From Penelope pileata (lineage: Eukaryota > Chordata > Aves > Galliformes > Cracidae): a DNA stretch of 64,000 nt. Under the pieces are notes generated by a model, which had not been told where the DNA came from, did no database searches, and worked only from the letters and a program-made list of their open reading frames with translations. Of this stretch, positions 25,801 to 40,800 are shown piece by piece. A program made the position numbers and the translations under genes. The stretch lies in assembly GCA_013396635.1 (NCBI GenBank), contig WBMW01005106.1, positions 620,001 to 684,000 of the forward strand, in the 5' to 3' direction. The first letter of the stretch is position 1, and each line of letters begins with the position of its first letter.

Positions 25801-28800
25801 GCTCTGGAAATACTGACTTCATGTTGAACAAACAACTGTTCACAGTTTTATTCAATTCATTGAAATTATCATGAGATCAATGAGAAGGAGCATCTTCTTC
25901 CTTCTTGGTTTTAAAAATGCCATTGGGTTAAATGCTTCGTTTGAATATTCTGCTTATGCAGCAGTTGCCATGTGAGTTGGCAGATGCAGGCAGATTTCAT
26001 CTTGTAATCAAGAATCACCTTTAGAGAATGTTTCGTAAGCTCATTATTAAGCATTTTTCTAAAGATAGGATCAAGGCACTATGTTTACAGATGCTTTCAA
26101 TGGGAATAATATACTGGTGTTTGGCAGGGGAAACAAAGTTATTTTGGACTAATTTGGAGATAAAATACTTTTTAAAAGTACTCAGGTAGTTGAACATGGA
26201 GCAAAAGCACTCAGCAGTTTTAGCAGGTCTGGGATTATTCCTCTGCCTTAGGGTGCTGAGGCAGTAGGTTAACTGTATTCTTTAGGGAACTTGAGTTTTA
26301 TTCCTTATTGACAGTAATGCGGTGTTGATAAGGCTTTCAACGTCTGCAAGGATAATGCTTCATCAGGTTAAAAAACAAAATAGTTTTGGATATCAGAGAA
26401 ACTGCCATCAAAAGTGTTACATATTGGGGTGGTGGGTTTGGAGGAGACTTTACCCTTGTAAGGAAATCTTAGACATTCGTATCTTTCTTGTATGAACTAC
26501 AGCCAATTAGAAGTTCAGAAACTTGCTGAAAATTGCAAACTGTGTGTGTATGGTGTGAAGGAGGGAAAGCTCGTCTCTGAGCTTGTACTCACTGAGCGTG
26601 TCCTTGCTATATGTAACAACTTCACCATATATGTACTTATAAAACTCGTCTCTGTGTGATGTTTTTGTAATAAAACTGTAATTTTGTACTGAAAAGAACT
26701 TTATAATACATACACTAAAATGTTACACTTAGCCGTGATGGGGGAAACAAACAAACAATACCAGCAAATATCCCTAGTGGAGATGTAGCTCACTCTGTCA
26801 AAACAGTTGTGTTTTTTTTTGTTTTTTTGCAAAAAAGATGTGGAATCACTAATGGTTATTCATCTAAAGAAACTTTACTAATACACTGCATCCACTCCAG
26901 AGATCCGTATCAGAAACTATGTTAGGGAATGCGTATGCTAGTTTGAATTCACATTGGCAGGACCTGGTAAACATTTTCTGAAATTAAATTTTTGATTCTA
27001 GCTCAAGTAATCTCTTAAATCTTTTTGGCAGCTCCCTCTATGAAAATGTGAATGCTTAAGAACAGCAGATAAAAATGAATTGTAGGGGGAGGAAAGGACC
27101 TGGAAAATTAATCTTCAGAAAGATATCTATCTTTTAAGATTCTTTTATATTGACTTTCCTGTAGATTGCTCATTCTCTCCTGTTACAAAAACTGATATCA
27201 ATGGGTGCAAGTAAAAAGCATTTTTTGGTGTTTTTCTGCATGACTGTCTCAAGAGCAAAATAGTGCAGAGAACTGCTTTAAAATACAGGTTTTGCCATCA
27301 AATTGTACAATATTTCAAGTGGAGAATATGTCCTTACCTGGTTCTAATGATGCTTTTTGTTGATAACTGATATGTTGGAACACGGCGTGTGCTGGTATTG
27401 TTTGCAGCTGCTCTTCAGGGCAATATTAGAAGACCAAGTTAGGCTGAGAAGTTGGAGCAGTACTCCATGAAGTGCAAAGTTCTAAATGGGTGAAGAAGGT
27501 GTCAAAGTTGAGCACGAAATAAAGACTGCCCCGCAGTGCAGGAACACTACAACAGGTTTTGGCTTATTTCATTTGCATTGTCAAGCACTGGTGTTAGGCT
27601 GCAGTAGTGGTGGGGTATCATTCTGTATGAATGTAGAGGAATGTAGCATGAGACAACATTTTCCTTTCTACTTGGTGTTGGGAGGCTTCAGTTGGTGTAC
27701 TGTATCCAGTTCTGGTCACTATATTTGTGGGGAAAAGTGAAATTGGAGAGGATCCAGAGAAGATCAGCTGGAAAGTTAAGATGACAACTGGAAAAGTTCA
27801 GAAGCATTGAAAGAAAGACATTTATTCTAAAGACATTTATTCTATTAAGAAAATGGATGACAGAGAAGAGTGGGTTTTCATGACTTGTTGTTGGTGGAAG
27901 TGGGAGGGCTTATACCCTTTTGCTTTTCTTCTTATTTTTCTCCTTTTTGCATGAGATTTTCTTCTGTAGTGGCTTTTGCCAGTTTTTGTTTTCTGTAAGC
28001 AACTTATCTTGTGGGACAGTGGGGAAAATCCATGCAGGGTGCTGTTTTTCCTCACTTAGGTTAGTTTTTTTTTTTTTTTCCGAATTTCTAAAGAAATTAA
28101 TATAGTTCAGAGAAGTACACCAGTGCTGCCATAGGAAAGTGATAGAACTGTGTGACTGTTGGTGGGTAGACCCAGGAATGGGATTGCCCTGTGATGGAAG
28201 GAATGTGCATGGAGGAGGGTTAGTAAGGATGTAACCCGATGTAACAAAGTTACTTGCACATAGAAACTACATCCAATCAGGGAAAGGAAACAATGTGTAC
28301 CAGGGACCATAGACTGGAAAGTCTCAGATCAGTGGTTTTAAAACAAAGGACCCACAATGAGAATCCTGATTGGAAGAGAAGTTGCCTGAAGGTAACCAAG
28401 GGACCACCAAATTGAGGATCTGCAACCTCCGACCCAAAAGGAGTCGGAAGAAGGCATCCAAATATGGCAGAGGGACCATGTGAAGAAGGGATGGACCAAA
28501 TATGCATAGGGCTTGGGAAATGTAATGAATATGTAGTGATTGTAGAAATATAAGCACCCTGGTGGCTCAGCACTCTTGGGAGTGCCTAGGAGGAACTATC
28601 CCTGGCACAACCCATGCACTAATAAAAGAACAGCTGCTAACAAAAGATAAGTGTCTTGTTGATAGTTTTTTTTTTCAAGGAGTTTTTGCTCAGTATCACC
28701 TGTCCCATGTCAGTGAGCTGTCTCATGAAAACCTGTCCTGTGGATAACTGCCTCTGAGGCGAAGCAGGAGATTGCATCTTAACTGAGGTCCTTTCCAAAC

Positions 28801-31800
28801 CTTACTGGTTTCTGTGGTTTGATGGGGATTGAGGTGGGATAGGTGAGCCCGTGGTATGGGGGACTTTAGGGGAAAAAAACAAAAAAAACCAACAACAACA
28901 ACAAAAACCCTGCATAGTGTGTGAACTAAAATTAAGGGTATGTAGTTGGGGGAGCCTGAAACACAGAGTCACTTAAGGCTCGCTCTTTCTTCCCCGTTGG
29001 TTTTCCTAGCCTGTCTGTGTAACTGTCCTAACCTGTTCCTATGAAGCTGTGTTGTGCTCTGCACCTCTCCAAAAAAAGCTCCTCACTTACTTGAAGTGTT
29101 AACCCAGAATCAATGTCTAGGTGAGTTAAACTGTGGTTTGTGTTCAGCTTGCAGAGTAGAAAAGTTGGGGGAATGGAGGGAGGAGTCAGCTTGTAGCAAC
29201 AGCCAGCTGGGCTGGATCTGTTAACTTGATATCTCTTCAATTGTGAGTTTGTGAGCCTTTCCCTTGTGTGAGAATGGAGAAGTGGAGTTGTATGTGATCA
29301 AAACTCATTGATACTGGTACACAAGCAGCTGCCTTTGAGAAGCCCCTGTCTAAGGGATCCATCTGTGGGTTTAACCAAGGCTCTGCTGTTAGATGTTTGC
29401 TGATCGGCAAACCTAGCTGGTCTGATGGTGAGGGATGGGAGGAGGTGACCTCCGGAGGTACCGCCCAGCCTGAATTACTTCATAACTCTGAGATCCTAAT
29501 TATGTATAACCTATTTTCTTTATTATGCTATGATAGTCTGGTACTTCAGGTTGTTTTCCTTGTTGAGCAGCTTCTCTTGTCTGAAAGTGCAGTGTGATGA
29601 TGCTTGCGGGATAAATGGAACAGCTTAAGATTGTTGCTTTTTCCTAGGAGAAATGCATCTGATTAAGCAGTGGAGAAGAATAGTGGTGTTGGTATATTCA
29701 GTTTCTAAACTGCTTTAAGTTGTTTGTGCTGTCATGTACTCTTAATCATATGTAATTGTGCCTGTAATTGTTTCTGGATTAACAAGACAAACAGAGCTGA
29801 AATGAGAGAATTGTATTTACATATATGGCTGTGGCCATTGAAATGAAATTCAGGAGTAATTTAGCATTAGCCTTAACAGCATGATGGAGGTGGTCAGTAA
29901 GTTTAAGGGTAAGGCGTTCTGTTATGTCTTCAGGAATCGAGTCTGCCGACGTAGCTCAGTCAGATTTGTCATTTCCAATGTTTATAACTGTGGGGGAGCT
30001 TTAATAACTATTAGGAATGTTGGGTCAAAATGATCATCTGGCACCTTCCTGTACATGAAAATTAAGAAAAGTTTTTCTTAAAATCAAAACCTCTTCCCTG
30101 TTTTTCTACGACTTATCAATAGTGTTTTGAGCTGCTTCCTTTTTTTAAAAAAACTTTTTTCAGTCATTTCACTCACTGATGCTTTGTTTGCTGTTTAAAC
30201 TCCTCTTGCTTGGAGTTGAAGCACTTAATCACCTGAACCCATTTGTCCTCTGTTTTCACCCAAAGCGTCTTGCTCAGTTCTTACAGCACTCACAGAACTA
30301 AAGGTTTCTCGGAGAGTTGCCATGGGAGTAAACCCCGGCTGTTCCAGGTGCTGAGGCAGCAATGCAGAGTTCACAGGCTTACTGGTAGGGGCTCAAAATA
30401 GTTTCCAAGAATTGTGGTTAGAAATTGCATTTCTAGCTAGGAAAGAGAATAGTTTAGCCATATTTGAACTAGAAGGGGGAAAAAAAAGGCAAGATGCAAC
30501 TTGATGAAATGAAATTATAAATTGTTGGCTGTCGAGCAAGTTATTCTACATTATATTAAACCTGCCTTCAGCCTTTTTTGTTTTTATCTAATAGGAATGA
30601 GATTAATCACATTCCTTGTTAAACATGGAAAGCCCTGAACAGAGTCATTCCGCTCAGATTTCTTCAACTCTTCCACAAATTGTTTCCTGAGTTGTGTATC
30701 TAACTCCTAGAAAAACATTATATGTGGAGGAAGAACTGCCAGCTGGAATTCTTAGTGTTGTGAGAAATGTGTGTGTAGATCTCCTTATCTCCCAGTTGAG
30801 GGGACTTGGATGAAGCCTCTGGGAAATCTGTTGTGGAAGACTCCATCTAGTAAAGCAGTTTGGTACACGGCATTTTTATGGCATTTTTTTTAATGCAAGT
30901 ACAGATATTTTCTGCTAATTCTGAGAATAAATGTTCACTCATTCTCAGATCCATACTGGTTATATAATATCCTTCTGGCAGATGAAGATCTCACTGACTG
31001 GCTCAGCCTAAAACTTAACATTGGTCTTTCTGTCTTCATCCCTTCAGTATGTCATTTCGAGTTTTTGTTTTGACAAAGTCTTCGTCTGCAGTTACCAAAT
31101 GTATCTTTTCAAGAAAGAAATCAATTTCAAGAAATTGTCAGTATTGGATGCTTGAATTAAGTCTCATTCAAAGTTGCTTGGATTATTGTTTTTAGACAAA
31201 TTGGTTCTCCAATGGAAATTGCTTATTTACATCCAGCAACTTTCTAATTGTATTTCCTGTAGTTAATTAAGGACATCGTCTCTAGAAGAGTTGGGAAATC
31301 AGTTGGGAATTTACCGTATGTATACATTGAGTTTAAGATACAAATTGGAATGGTAGAATCAGATTTGAATGAGGTAGGGTTTGTAGTCAGCACAGCTGTC
31401 AGTCAAAATAGATCTTAATGGTCAGCTAACCTCTGTAGCTTGTTCTTACCTTAGTATTTCTGCTTTCAGCTGTCTTCTGTAAAAGTCCAAAGTCCTTTAA
31501 TGGCACAATTAAATCCTCTAGTTTTTAAGCCTTGAAAAGTAGCACATGTTAAATCTTCTGGAAGTGTTTTCGAGGGGTTTTGCTGGAGTTGATGAGTTTT
31601 CCAAATGACACTGCTATCTGTGGAGCTGTGAAGCCTTTTCAAGTTAATTATTCATTTTCTATCTTAATTTTTGGAAAATTGCAATTACGTAAAGTCAGAA
31701 TTAACTTGAAGACATATGTAAGTGCTTGTTACCTATGTAATCACCTTGCCAAGGCAAGTGGGGAGAAAATAATCTCCGTAATCCAAAAGAATTGTGTTGG

Positions 31801-34800
31801 CATCAGCGGGTGCTGATGGCAGTGACTGCTTCCTTGATGCTTTAGGTTAGGTTTGAAGTCAAGGCCATCTTGACTGGCTTCCTGTTCAAAGTAGGAACCT
31901 TAGAAATAGTAAAATTCAATGACACTTTTCACCACCACTAGCACTTGCTGTAACTGGATTCTTAACATAATCAGAGGAAATTTTTTCCATTGGCAAACTT
32001 CCTAAGAGCGTAAATCCGATCATTTCAGATTATAGAACATTTAGAGGCAAAGTTGCTGCCTTCTGTCTAATCTTCAGATTTCTTTCATGAAATTCTTTGA
32101 AAGTTGACACAATGAGCTGCTGCAGTGCTGGGTGATGTCACGGGGGAAGGAGTCACCTCTGAAATCCTCACCCAGCCCTCGGTAACACACCAGCTCTGAA
32201 ACCATTTTGTAGATGGTTCTGTTCAGTATTTGCATCTCGTTTAACATTGCTGACCATGTGCTGGAGCACCTCGCATCTCTTGCTCTGTTCCAGTGATCAA
32301 ATATTTGCATAGAGTGAGAAGAGTTAGGGTAAGAAAATGAGATCCTACCACAATGACGGGTTACAACTTGAGAGTTAGAAGAACAAAAATCCAGAGGGCT
32401 GGAAGAAGTGATTGAACTGATGTCCTGTAAAAACCAAGGAATTGTGCGCTGCTGTTTCAGCTGTTGGCTTAAGTGGAGACTTTAACTGATTTTTAATAGA
32501 TAGCTTTTGAAATGTTTGGTTCAAGAGCTTACCTAAAATCCTTTTGTGCAGCTGGAGGTGAAAAGGAAGAAGGCTGATTGTAAACAAATGGGCACTGTTG
32601 AAGAGAATTACCGTAAGCGCAGGCATTGTCCCGTAGTCCACCATTAATGATTAGCCCCAGGTGTTCCCTCATGCACATGGAATGTCAGTGCTATCTCTGC
32701 AGTCCGAGCACCAGTCCGTGTGCCAAATGGATTGTGCTCTATTAGATTTCTCAGATGTGATTTTATAAGAATAATTATTGCACTCATTCAATAATTGAAC
32801 TGAAGATTAAATTATATCCCTCTTTAAAGGAATACATGGCTTTACTGTGTCTTGGCTTTAGGTATAAATTTATGAACTGAGTAAACTTGATGGGAAGCTT
32901 AGCTGGCCTGTACTTTGGACCTGTCAACATGTACTTGCATTCTGATAATGCCTTTTGCCTCTCCTTCTGTTAGGACAAGATGAAGTGCAAAGGCAAATGA
33001 GAGCTTCCTGACTACTCTGTAGTTTGTTGGATAACTTCTCCTCTTTTTGATGTACTAGAACTTTGGGTAGCTTGCATCATAAAGTATAGATCCTGTTTTG
33101 GAAAAGTAGGGAATTACTTTAGTGATAAAGCTTAATGTATGTGTGTGACTGTGCCCCTTCTGTCATAGTGTTTTCCATGTCTGGTCACTGAGTTTTTCTG
33201 AAATAAAGAAGCATGTGCTGTCCAGAAGGTATGCTGTCTATTGGGAATGATTTTTAAATTTGGCAATACTTTGTTGTATAGTACAGGTAGATAGCGTGTA
33301 CATCTGCTCAAAATTAATGCTTCAAAGAAATGAGCTATTTGATGACCAGGGTGGTACTTCAGTAATAAAAGAAAAATAATCAAACTGATTTAAAAAAGTC
33401 AGATATAGGGCTTAAGTGTGTGTTTATGGAAGATCATGAAATAGAGAAAATTAGAGGCTCCTGTTGGACCTGAAGCTAAGTATGTGCATATACTCAATGT
33501 TTAAGCTCAGGTGTTAACGGGTTATTCTTGATTAACCATCACCAGGGCCTTTCCTGTGTTGCTTTGGTGGTAGGGAGCAATGAAATGGTCGGTGTGATGT
33601 AGGTGCACTTGCCTGTCTTTACTCGTGCCTTGTGCTTCTGACGGTTGTTACTTTCTGAACTTAAAACATGCAGAAAGGCAATTTTTATTCCTTTTGTTGT
33701 TCAGCTGGCCATTTCCATGTTACAGCTTGTGCACGGTTGTGACGCGGTGTTTGTAACACCAATTTCAGTGGCAGTGGGTGGCTCGACTCCTGCGAGCTGT
33801 ATTGAGGAGCACTGTGACTTCACAGCAGCAGTACTTTAACGGGGAGAAAAGAAAACAGGGCTGCCAGGCAGCGCTGCTTCCACGTTGGATAGATTCAGGG
33901 GGAAATGGGATCCTTGAAACAGGAACAGCAGTCAACTGCACTGCTTGGCTCCTGGAACTCTTCTTTGGGAGCTACGTTTTATAGTAGGCTTTTAAATATA
34001 GTAGGCTTTTAAAAAAAAAAAAAAAATACATTGGGCTATGTGCTACAGGGCAAACTGAATTTCTAGCAGGACCTGTTACTTGGTTTCTGTTGTATTTGTA
34101 GCTAGTCTGGACATCACCTGCTCCCCAGGGCTGCAGTGCCTCTTTCCTGCTTGTTTTGTAGTCACTTCATACAGCTGCAGTGTCCACACATGTATGAAGA
34201 GCAGAGTGCTCTTGCTCTGACCATTTTTTGGTCCTGTTTTAGACTAAATTTAGCCAATCTGGAAAAGCAGTGTATTGCCGTATTTTCACTTCTTCACATT
34301 AACAGTGGAATAACGAGCTCCTTCGTTTCAGTTGTTACCTGGAATTGTGATCAAAGAAATCACTCATTCTGATTTAGTTTCCAAAGTAATTTCCCCATCA
34401 GTGTTAAAAATGGTATTCTGCAGCAGTTTGGTCTGGGCAAGCTGAACTGCAGAATGTTGCACCGGGACAGTCTCTGGTTTTCAGTCACCTTAGCAAACAT
34501 TAATCCACATTCTGTGAGCCATGGACGCAGAGAGTGAACAGGTGACTGTTGAACAAAGGAATTGAGCTTGTCCAAGCTTATTTGTTTAATGTTTGATCAA
34601 AGCTTATTACATGAGTGGCTGAAATAATTATACTTGTCTGAGGATATATAAATACAGAATATATCCCCTCTCATAGGATGTAATTTACCTTACTCTCCTG
34701 CTTAGTGTTTTTTTAACTGAAGAATTCAATGTGTTAGCCCCTGGCACTGTGCATACTGATGTTGAAGGATCAATATTTCTGTTACCTGCTTACTGGTGGA

Positions 34801-37800
34801 GTATATGTTGGAGAATGTAACTGGTTATGTGCTTACTCCAGACAGCATCTTTGGTGTAATAGTAGATGAAAAAGCAATAGTTACAGAAATAGGGATTTGC
34901 CACAGTTGCTTGACCTACTTTGAAGGACACAATTTCTGGCCTGGGAGATCTGATTCTTGGAAATAATTTCAGGTTGATACTTTTGGAATAGAAATGTTAA
35001 AAATGAGAGTAGAGCTCAACCACTGTATATACACCAAGGGTGCAGTTTTGCCTTACTTCCAGTCTACTTGGCAAGTTTCTGCAGATGAAAACAGACTTAG
35101 CTGACTTAGGCCATCAAGGCAAATTTATTGATCCCTGAATTAGTACAGGTAAGATTCTGCAAAGAGATTCATAAAAACTTGCTGAGGTTACCTGGGTGTC
35201 CTCTGTGTGAGGAAACAAAGGAGTTTGTCATTGCTCTGTCTTTTGGGGATGCTTAGTGCACAGTGGGGCTCAGCACCAGGAGTCAGCTCACAAGCGTGTG
35301 CTGAAAGCACGCCAGTTCTCTAGGATAATTTGTAGCAGATTCCTTTGCTTAATTGCCTTGGTTTGCTGTTTGATTGCTTCCATGGGTTGGCTAATCCATA
35401 TCTCCATGCCTGGTGTGGTGCTATCCCAGATCAGCTTTGCAGGAGCTGCTGTGTATACAACAGCTTCTTGTTTCTTGGCTGTGAATCCTCAGCCTTACTG
35501 TACTTCTCACCTTTGTACCCTTCTGGCCTTATACCTATCAGTTGTATAAGAGTTTTAGAAAAAAACAATGAATCATTTGGTTCTGTCCTGTAGTAAAGCC
35601 TGAACAGTTGTAAAGTTCCTAGATATCTTGGTTCAGAGAGCAAATATATTTTCCCACCCAGAATAATCTATGATGTGACGCTGCACAGTTTGTGCTGAGT
35701 AACTGCAGGGGGTTGCAGTACTAGAGCTGCTTTGGTACAGCTGCAGTTGCACTTCTTTGGTGTTGTTGGAAAGTCTGTAGACCAGACTTTTGCCATGATT
35801 CTTTGCAACAACCTCCTTTTCTTTATTGAAAGAAAATGGAAGGAAAAAAACTAAAAGGACTGAGTTATATGAAAGTAATTAGTCCATAAAGATTTTAAGT
35901 GATGTAATGAAAAAGGTTCAGTATCCTTTACTTAAACTGGAACTGTTTTCTGGGAAGATTGTGTGATTTCAAAATCTTTGCTGAAATGTGGCATGTGATT
36001 TAGTGTAGATAAAATGGAATTCTTCAAACTGTTGTATCACGCAGATCTCAGACTTTGAAACCTTTAGAAATTCGTCATGTTGGACTGCACTTCTGGGCTT
36101 TAGCTTACTTCATAAGTCACTTCTGTGTCCGTTTTCTCATTCTATGGACAGGACATAAAATCACTGAGTTTAGGTTGTGAGGGACCTCAGACAATCTGCA
36201 GATCAGCCCCCTTCTTTGATGGGGGTAAACTTAAAAAGATCTGCTTCCTTATGGGTTCTAGTGCCTGATCACTTTCATTTAAGATCTTTTCCTTTCTCTG
36301 AGAATTTCCCTTGCTGCAATGTCTGCTGCCTCTCATCCTGTTGCTGTGAACCTCCCAGAAATGTCTGACTGAAGATAACATTTATATTCCTTCCCACCCT
36401 CTTTAGCCTTCTCTTCTGCGGATGGAATAAGCCCACCTCCCCCAGCCCTGGCTGTCCTGCTGCCCTTCCTCTGAGCTGGCTCCAGCTACATCCTAAGTTA
36501 AAGTTCTTGTTGCTTACTGCTGCATTCTTTGAAACTGTAATCAATGTTTATTATTTAATATCCCTGTGCTGTGTGACTAATGCTGTAGAAATTTGTTGAA
36601 GCTTTCAGAGCTGAGAAGGCAGTTTATACCTTCCAGGAGGCTCTTCTCAGCTGTGAGGTGTTGTGGGCACTAATGCTGGTGGGGGGTAGGGAATCAGCCC
36701 TCCCTCTTCTTCCCTTACATCACATGGTCATAGAAAAGCATAACCTTGAAGTCATCACACTTTCATCAAGGGTAATTTTTTAAATTACATTTTTAAAATT
36801 TATTTGGATACTCTTAAGGTTAAAAGCTCTTGCCTTTAGTGCCTTGTCCCTAGGTATTGTTGGTTTTATTTTCTGTATGTATATAGTGCTGCTCATACCA
36901 TGCCCAGGAATGAGCAGTCTCGAGATGTGGTGCTTTGGGCGCTTAGGCTTCAAACTAAGCAGCTAGTATTGTGGTGGGTGGGTGTGAGACAGGTTGTGTG
37001 AAGTGTAGGATGTTGAAAATATGCAGTTGTTCCTCCCCCTTATTGAAGGGATGGGATAAATAAGAATATGGCACGAGGGCCTTCCTGAAGAGGCAGTGCT
37101 GCAGTGTGGGGTGCAGGGTGCTGGGTTCCCTTTGGCTGTGTCAGTGCTGTGCTGCTCATGCCGTGGTTAGCACAAAATGCCTGATCTGAGGCCTGACTGT
37201 ACAAATATTTCTTTACCTAATTAGCATTACTCATGCAAATACTTCCAAAGAAGCTTTCAGATGTGTTTCAGAAGAGTTTCATCTATGATGTAGGCACTTC
37301 AGGGTATCAGGACACAGCAGATCATTAAGCATCTGCACTGATGAAAAGCATCTTCCATGCGTGCACCTTTTGTGCATCAGTTCAAGCTGCTCTTAATACA
37401 GAAAGAAGCTTCTTATTTTGCTAACCTTACTTTGTAGTAACAGGAGTTTTGCAGTGACTCTTCCCCTTGTTTGCACTTGCAAATGTATTTCCTTCCATTC
37501 AAGGCTAGACCTGCCTGTTTTTTCCCAGTTGGTTGATATTTCTCCATCCTAATGTGCCTGCTCTCTCTTCCCCCACCCACCCACTTCATTCATATGCTTT
37601 TCGCATAAGCACTCATCAGTTCTGTGGGGGATGTTTTCTGCTGCTGTCACAGAGCCTGTTTTCTGCTACATGCAGTGACAGATACCAAAACATGATTGGA
37701 AAGATGTTTTCTTTAACTACATTTCTAGCAGCATAAAATATAATCTAGAATGGATGTATTTTTTTTTTAGCAGCGCTAAGTCATGGATTTTCTAGTGGCA

Positions 37801-40800
37801 CCTCTTTGTGATTGACTGTATGGCAAATGGTGCATTTAAGAATAGAAGTTGTCAGTTTCTAATGTGCATTGTACTTAGGCCAAAATCACAGAATCACAGA
37901 GGTTGGAAGGGACCTAAAGAGATTGAGTCCAACCTCCCTGCTAAAGCGGTTCCCTGCAGCAGGTTGCACAGATAGGCATCCAGATGGGTCTTGGATGTCT
38001 CCAGAGAAGGAGGCTCCACAACCTCCCTGGGCAGCCTGTTCCAGTGCTCTGTCACCCGCACTGTGAAGTTCTAACACATATTTCTGTGGAACTTCCGATG
38101 TTCCTGTTTTTGGCCATTTCCCTTTGTCCTGTCGCTGTACAGCACTGAGAAGAGCCTAGCACTGTCCCTTTGCTTCCTGCACTTTAGATACTTAGAGACA
38201 TTGATCAGATCCCTTCTCAGTCTTCTCTTCTCCAGGCTGAACAGCCCCAGGTCACTCAGCCTTTCCTCTTAAGAGAGAGGATCCAGGCCCGGTATCATCT
38301 TTGTGCCCCTCCGCTGGACTCTTTCCAGGAGCTCCCTGTCTTTCTTGTACTGAGGAGCCCAGAACTGGATACAGTACTCCAGCTGAGGCCTGACCAGGGC
38401 AGAGTAGAGGGGGAGGATCACCTCCCTCCACCTGCTGGCAATGCACTTTTTAATGCACCCCAGGATCCCGTTGGCCTTCTTAGCCACCAGGGCTCACTGC
38501 TGGCTCATGGCCGACCTGCTGTCTGCCAGGACCTCCAGGTCCTGCTCTGCTGAGCTCAGCTCCTGCAGGCTCTGTATGGCTGAACGTTGTGTGATGCATA
38601 CCTTTGTATTGAATGTGCATTTCTACCAGATAGTCTTGCACAAAACTGCTTATGTTATTACTGATGTGGCAGGTCCTGGAGATGGAGAAGCTGCAGGGCT
38701 TGGTTTTAATGATCCAGCTCCGAGCATATCTCTTGCTGAGTAATATCCTCACATTGTCTTAACACCAGAAGTCATCATCCAATAATAGATAACCATGCCT
38801 TAAAAATGAGGTCATGAATGCCTGTAGTCATTACAGTTTTACTTGTAGATCAAGGAATGGCTAATCTCTACATCTCAAGGCATTCTGAATGTGGAAATCA
38901 TTTCCTGCTTGTTTCCTTTAATAATTAAACATGTAAACAGCAGCTTTTTCAGTTCTGACTCTACTAGTTCAGAGTTTATGGTAGGCGTTACCTATTTGTT
39001 ACCTGCTTCTTGTATCTGAAGAAAGAATCCTGTCTGTCTTGAGACCCTCGTGATAAATTCATAGCAGGAAAGAAAACTGTCTTCAAAGATGAAACATTTG
39101 CATTCAGATTTAACTGGAAACATTCTATCTGCTTTAAATCCTAGTAGACCATAGATACCCGAGCATGGGGCTTGAGTCTTGATCTTTGAGTTATGGCCAT
39201 TGGTAAAGCTGTAAGTCTGAGCAAAAATTACTGGTTTATACTTGGAGTGATGATAGCAGTAAAATGTCATCAGTACTTCTGTTGAATAAAGTTAAAGCTT
39301 CATATTTAGTGTTAGCAAGCTGTGTTGTATCACGTTTGAATATAAATGGTTGCTTCTGTAGCATCGCCGTTGTAAGTCATCACTTCCTTCATCAGCATTT
39401 GAAACTAAGTTGATGGATTATTACTTATAATACAGCCAATAATAAGAAGCTTGACTCCTCATGGTGACACAGCTGTGATGCTAGCAGGTCTAGAAGACAG
39501 ACAGGGCAACTTGAAACAGCCATTTGAAGATAATCAACCATTTGAAGATTCATCAGATCTTGTTCACCAAAAGTCCAGGCAGAACAAAAATGGGATAGCT
39601 TTGTTTCAGCTAGCCAGCCATGGGCTTTTTGCTGTGCTCCTAACCGTGTTTTTAGTTACAACCCACTTTTATTTTAGGTAAATTAATCTGTCAGCCTCTG
39701 GCATCGTAGCTAGAAGCTCTTTCTTAAACTTCACATTTCCTCTTTTGCTCTTTTGAAGGTGTTGATTGCATTATATCAAGACAGAGCAATCTTTGAATTT
39801 TTTATTAGTCACATTGAACTAATGGCTGGAAGGGTTTACTGGTCCATTAAGTATGTTACAATTAATTCTGGTCTCCCAGCAAAACTTCATTAAATAGTAA
39901 CAAGTAAGAACTCTTTTGCTCTTTAAAGTGTTGGATATTTGAAGCTGGGAGTTGTTAGTCAGAGAGCATAAATTATTCTGGTGCTTCTGTTCAAGGACCT
40001 TGTGAGGCAACTGCAAAAACAATTGAGGACCTGGAATCTTGGCAGTGAGAAGAGTCAATTTTGTGTTATGAGGTTCTAGTAGACTGCTTTTTCAATAAAC
40101 TATTTTTTTTTTCTTGGAAAGACCCTCAACTTTCATAGAAAATATTACTTTATGAAATGAACATAATGATCTTTTTGTATTTCATTCATTTTCCTTCGTG
40201 AAACTTAACAGAGTTTTTGTTATTGCATTACAGATTTAATCCAGTGCACAAACGAGATGAATGTGAACATCCCACAGCTGGCAGACAGTTTGTTTGAAAG
40301 AACTACCAACAGTAGCTGGGTGGTGGTCTTCAAATCCCTCATCACAACTCATCATCTAATGGTGTATGGAAATGAGGTAATGCAGAAAATATTATGTCTG
40401 AGAACAGTTAAAGCACTTCATTCCTATAAATCCAGCTAAATTCTTCCACTAATTATCTTTATAAGAAAAACTTGTCTGCTTTGTCTTTGAGTGAACATAG
40501 GATATGTTATGTTTGTCTTAGTTTCTCTACTCCAAAGTTTGTAATGCTTGAATCAAAACTGTTGTCCTGAATGTGGATGTGAATGCTTAAGGTACCTTTT
40601 TCTGTGGCGTTACTGTGATGATTTAAAACTCTCAACCTATTTTGACCATCATCACCCAGCCTTTGGCAGTGGAGGGAAATGTGTGCCTGTAAGCTGGTTA
40701 CATTTAAATAGCACCAAATGCTCTAGTCAATTAACAAATGAATAAAACCCCAATTTAAAAAAAAAAAAAAGAGCAAAAAGCTTGTTTTGTTTCAACTTGA

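Larger units (their letters stand above)
10848..40233 (+). other. PICALM: PICALM intron 1 (29.4 kb)
   Basis: GTGAGT to CAG. It holds four antisense CR1 copies (17817, 21839, 36158, 37884), one old sense scrap near 27690, a probable LTR near 28190, two small tandem duplications and a poly-T run. The first 350 bases belong to the CpG island. Between these I see no exon on either strand that I can support. The 13-17 kb and 29-36 kb stretches are unique AT-rich sequence. Confidence 0.9.

Noticed and set aside
38269..38487. Minus-strand frame with reverse-transcriptase similarity
   Set aside because: It is part of the 5'-truncated CR1 at 37884-38584 and not an independent gene.
39451..39681. 76-codon + strand frame just before PICALM exon 2, followed by a GTAAAT donor-like site
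   Set aside because: The frame does not join PICALM in phase with a recognisable partner, and the product (an acidic half and a hydrophobic tail) matches nothing that I know.
40741..40772. AATAAA followed by a 14-A run in intron 2, as a possible premature poly(A) site
   Set aside because: There is no GT-rich downstream element or evidence of a terminal exon. It is more likely a genomic A tract.
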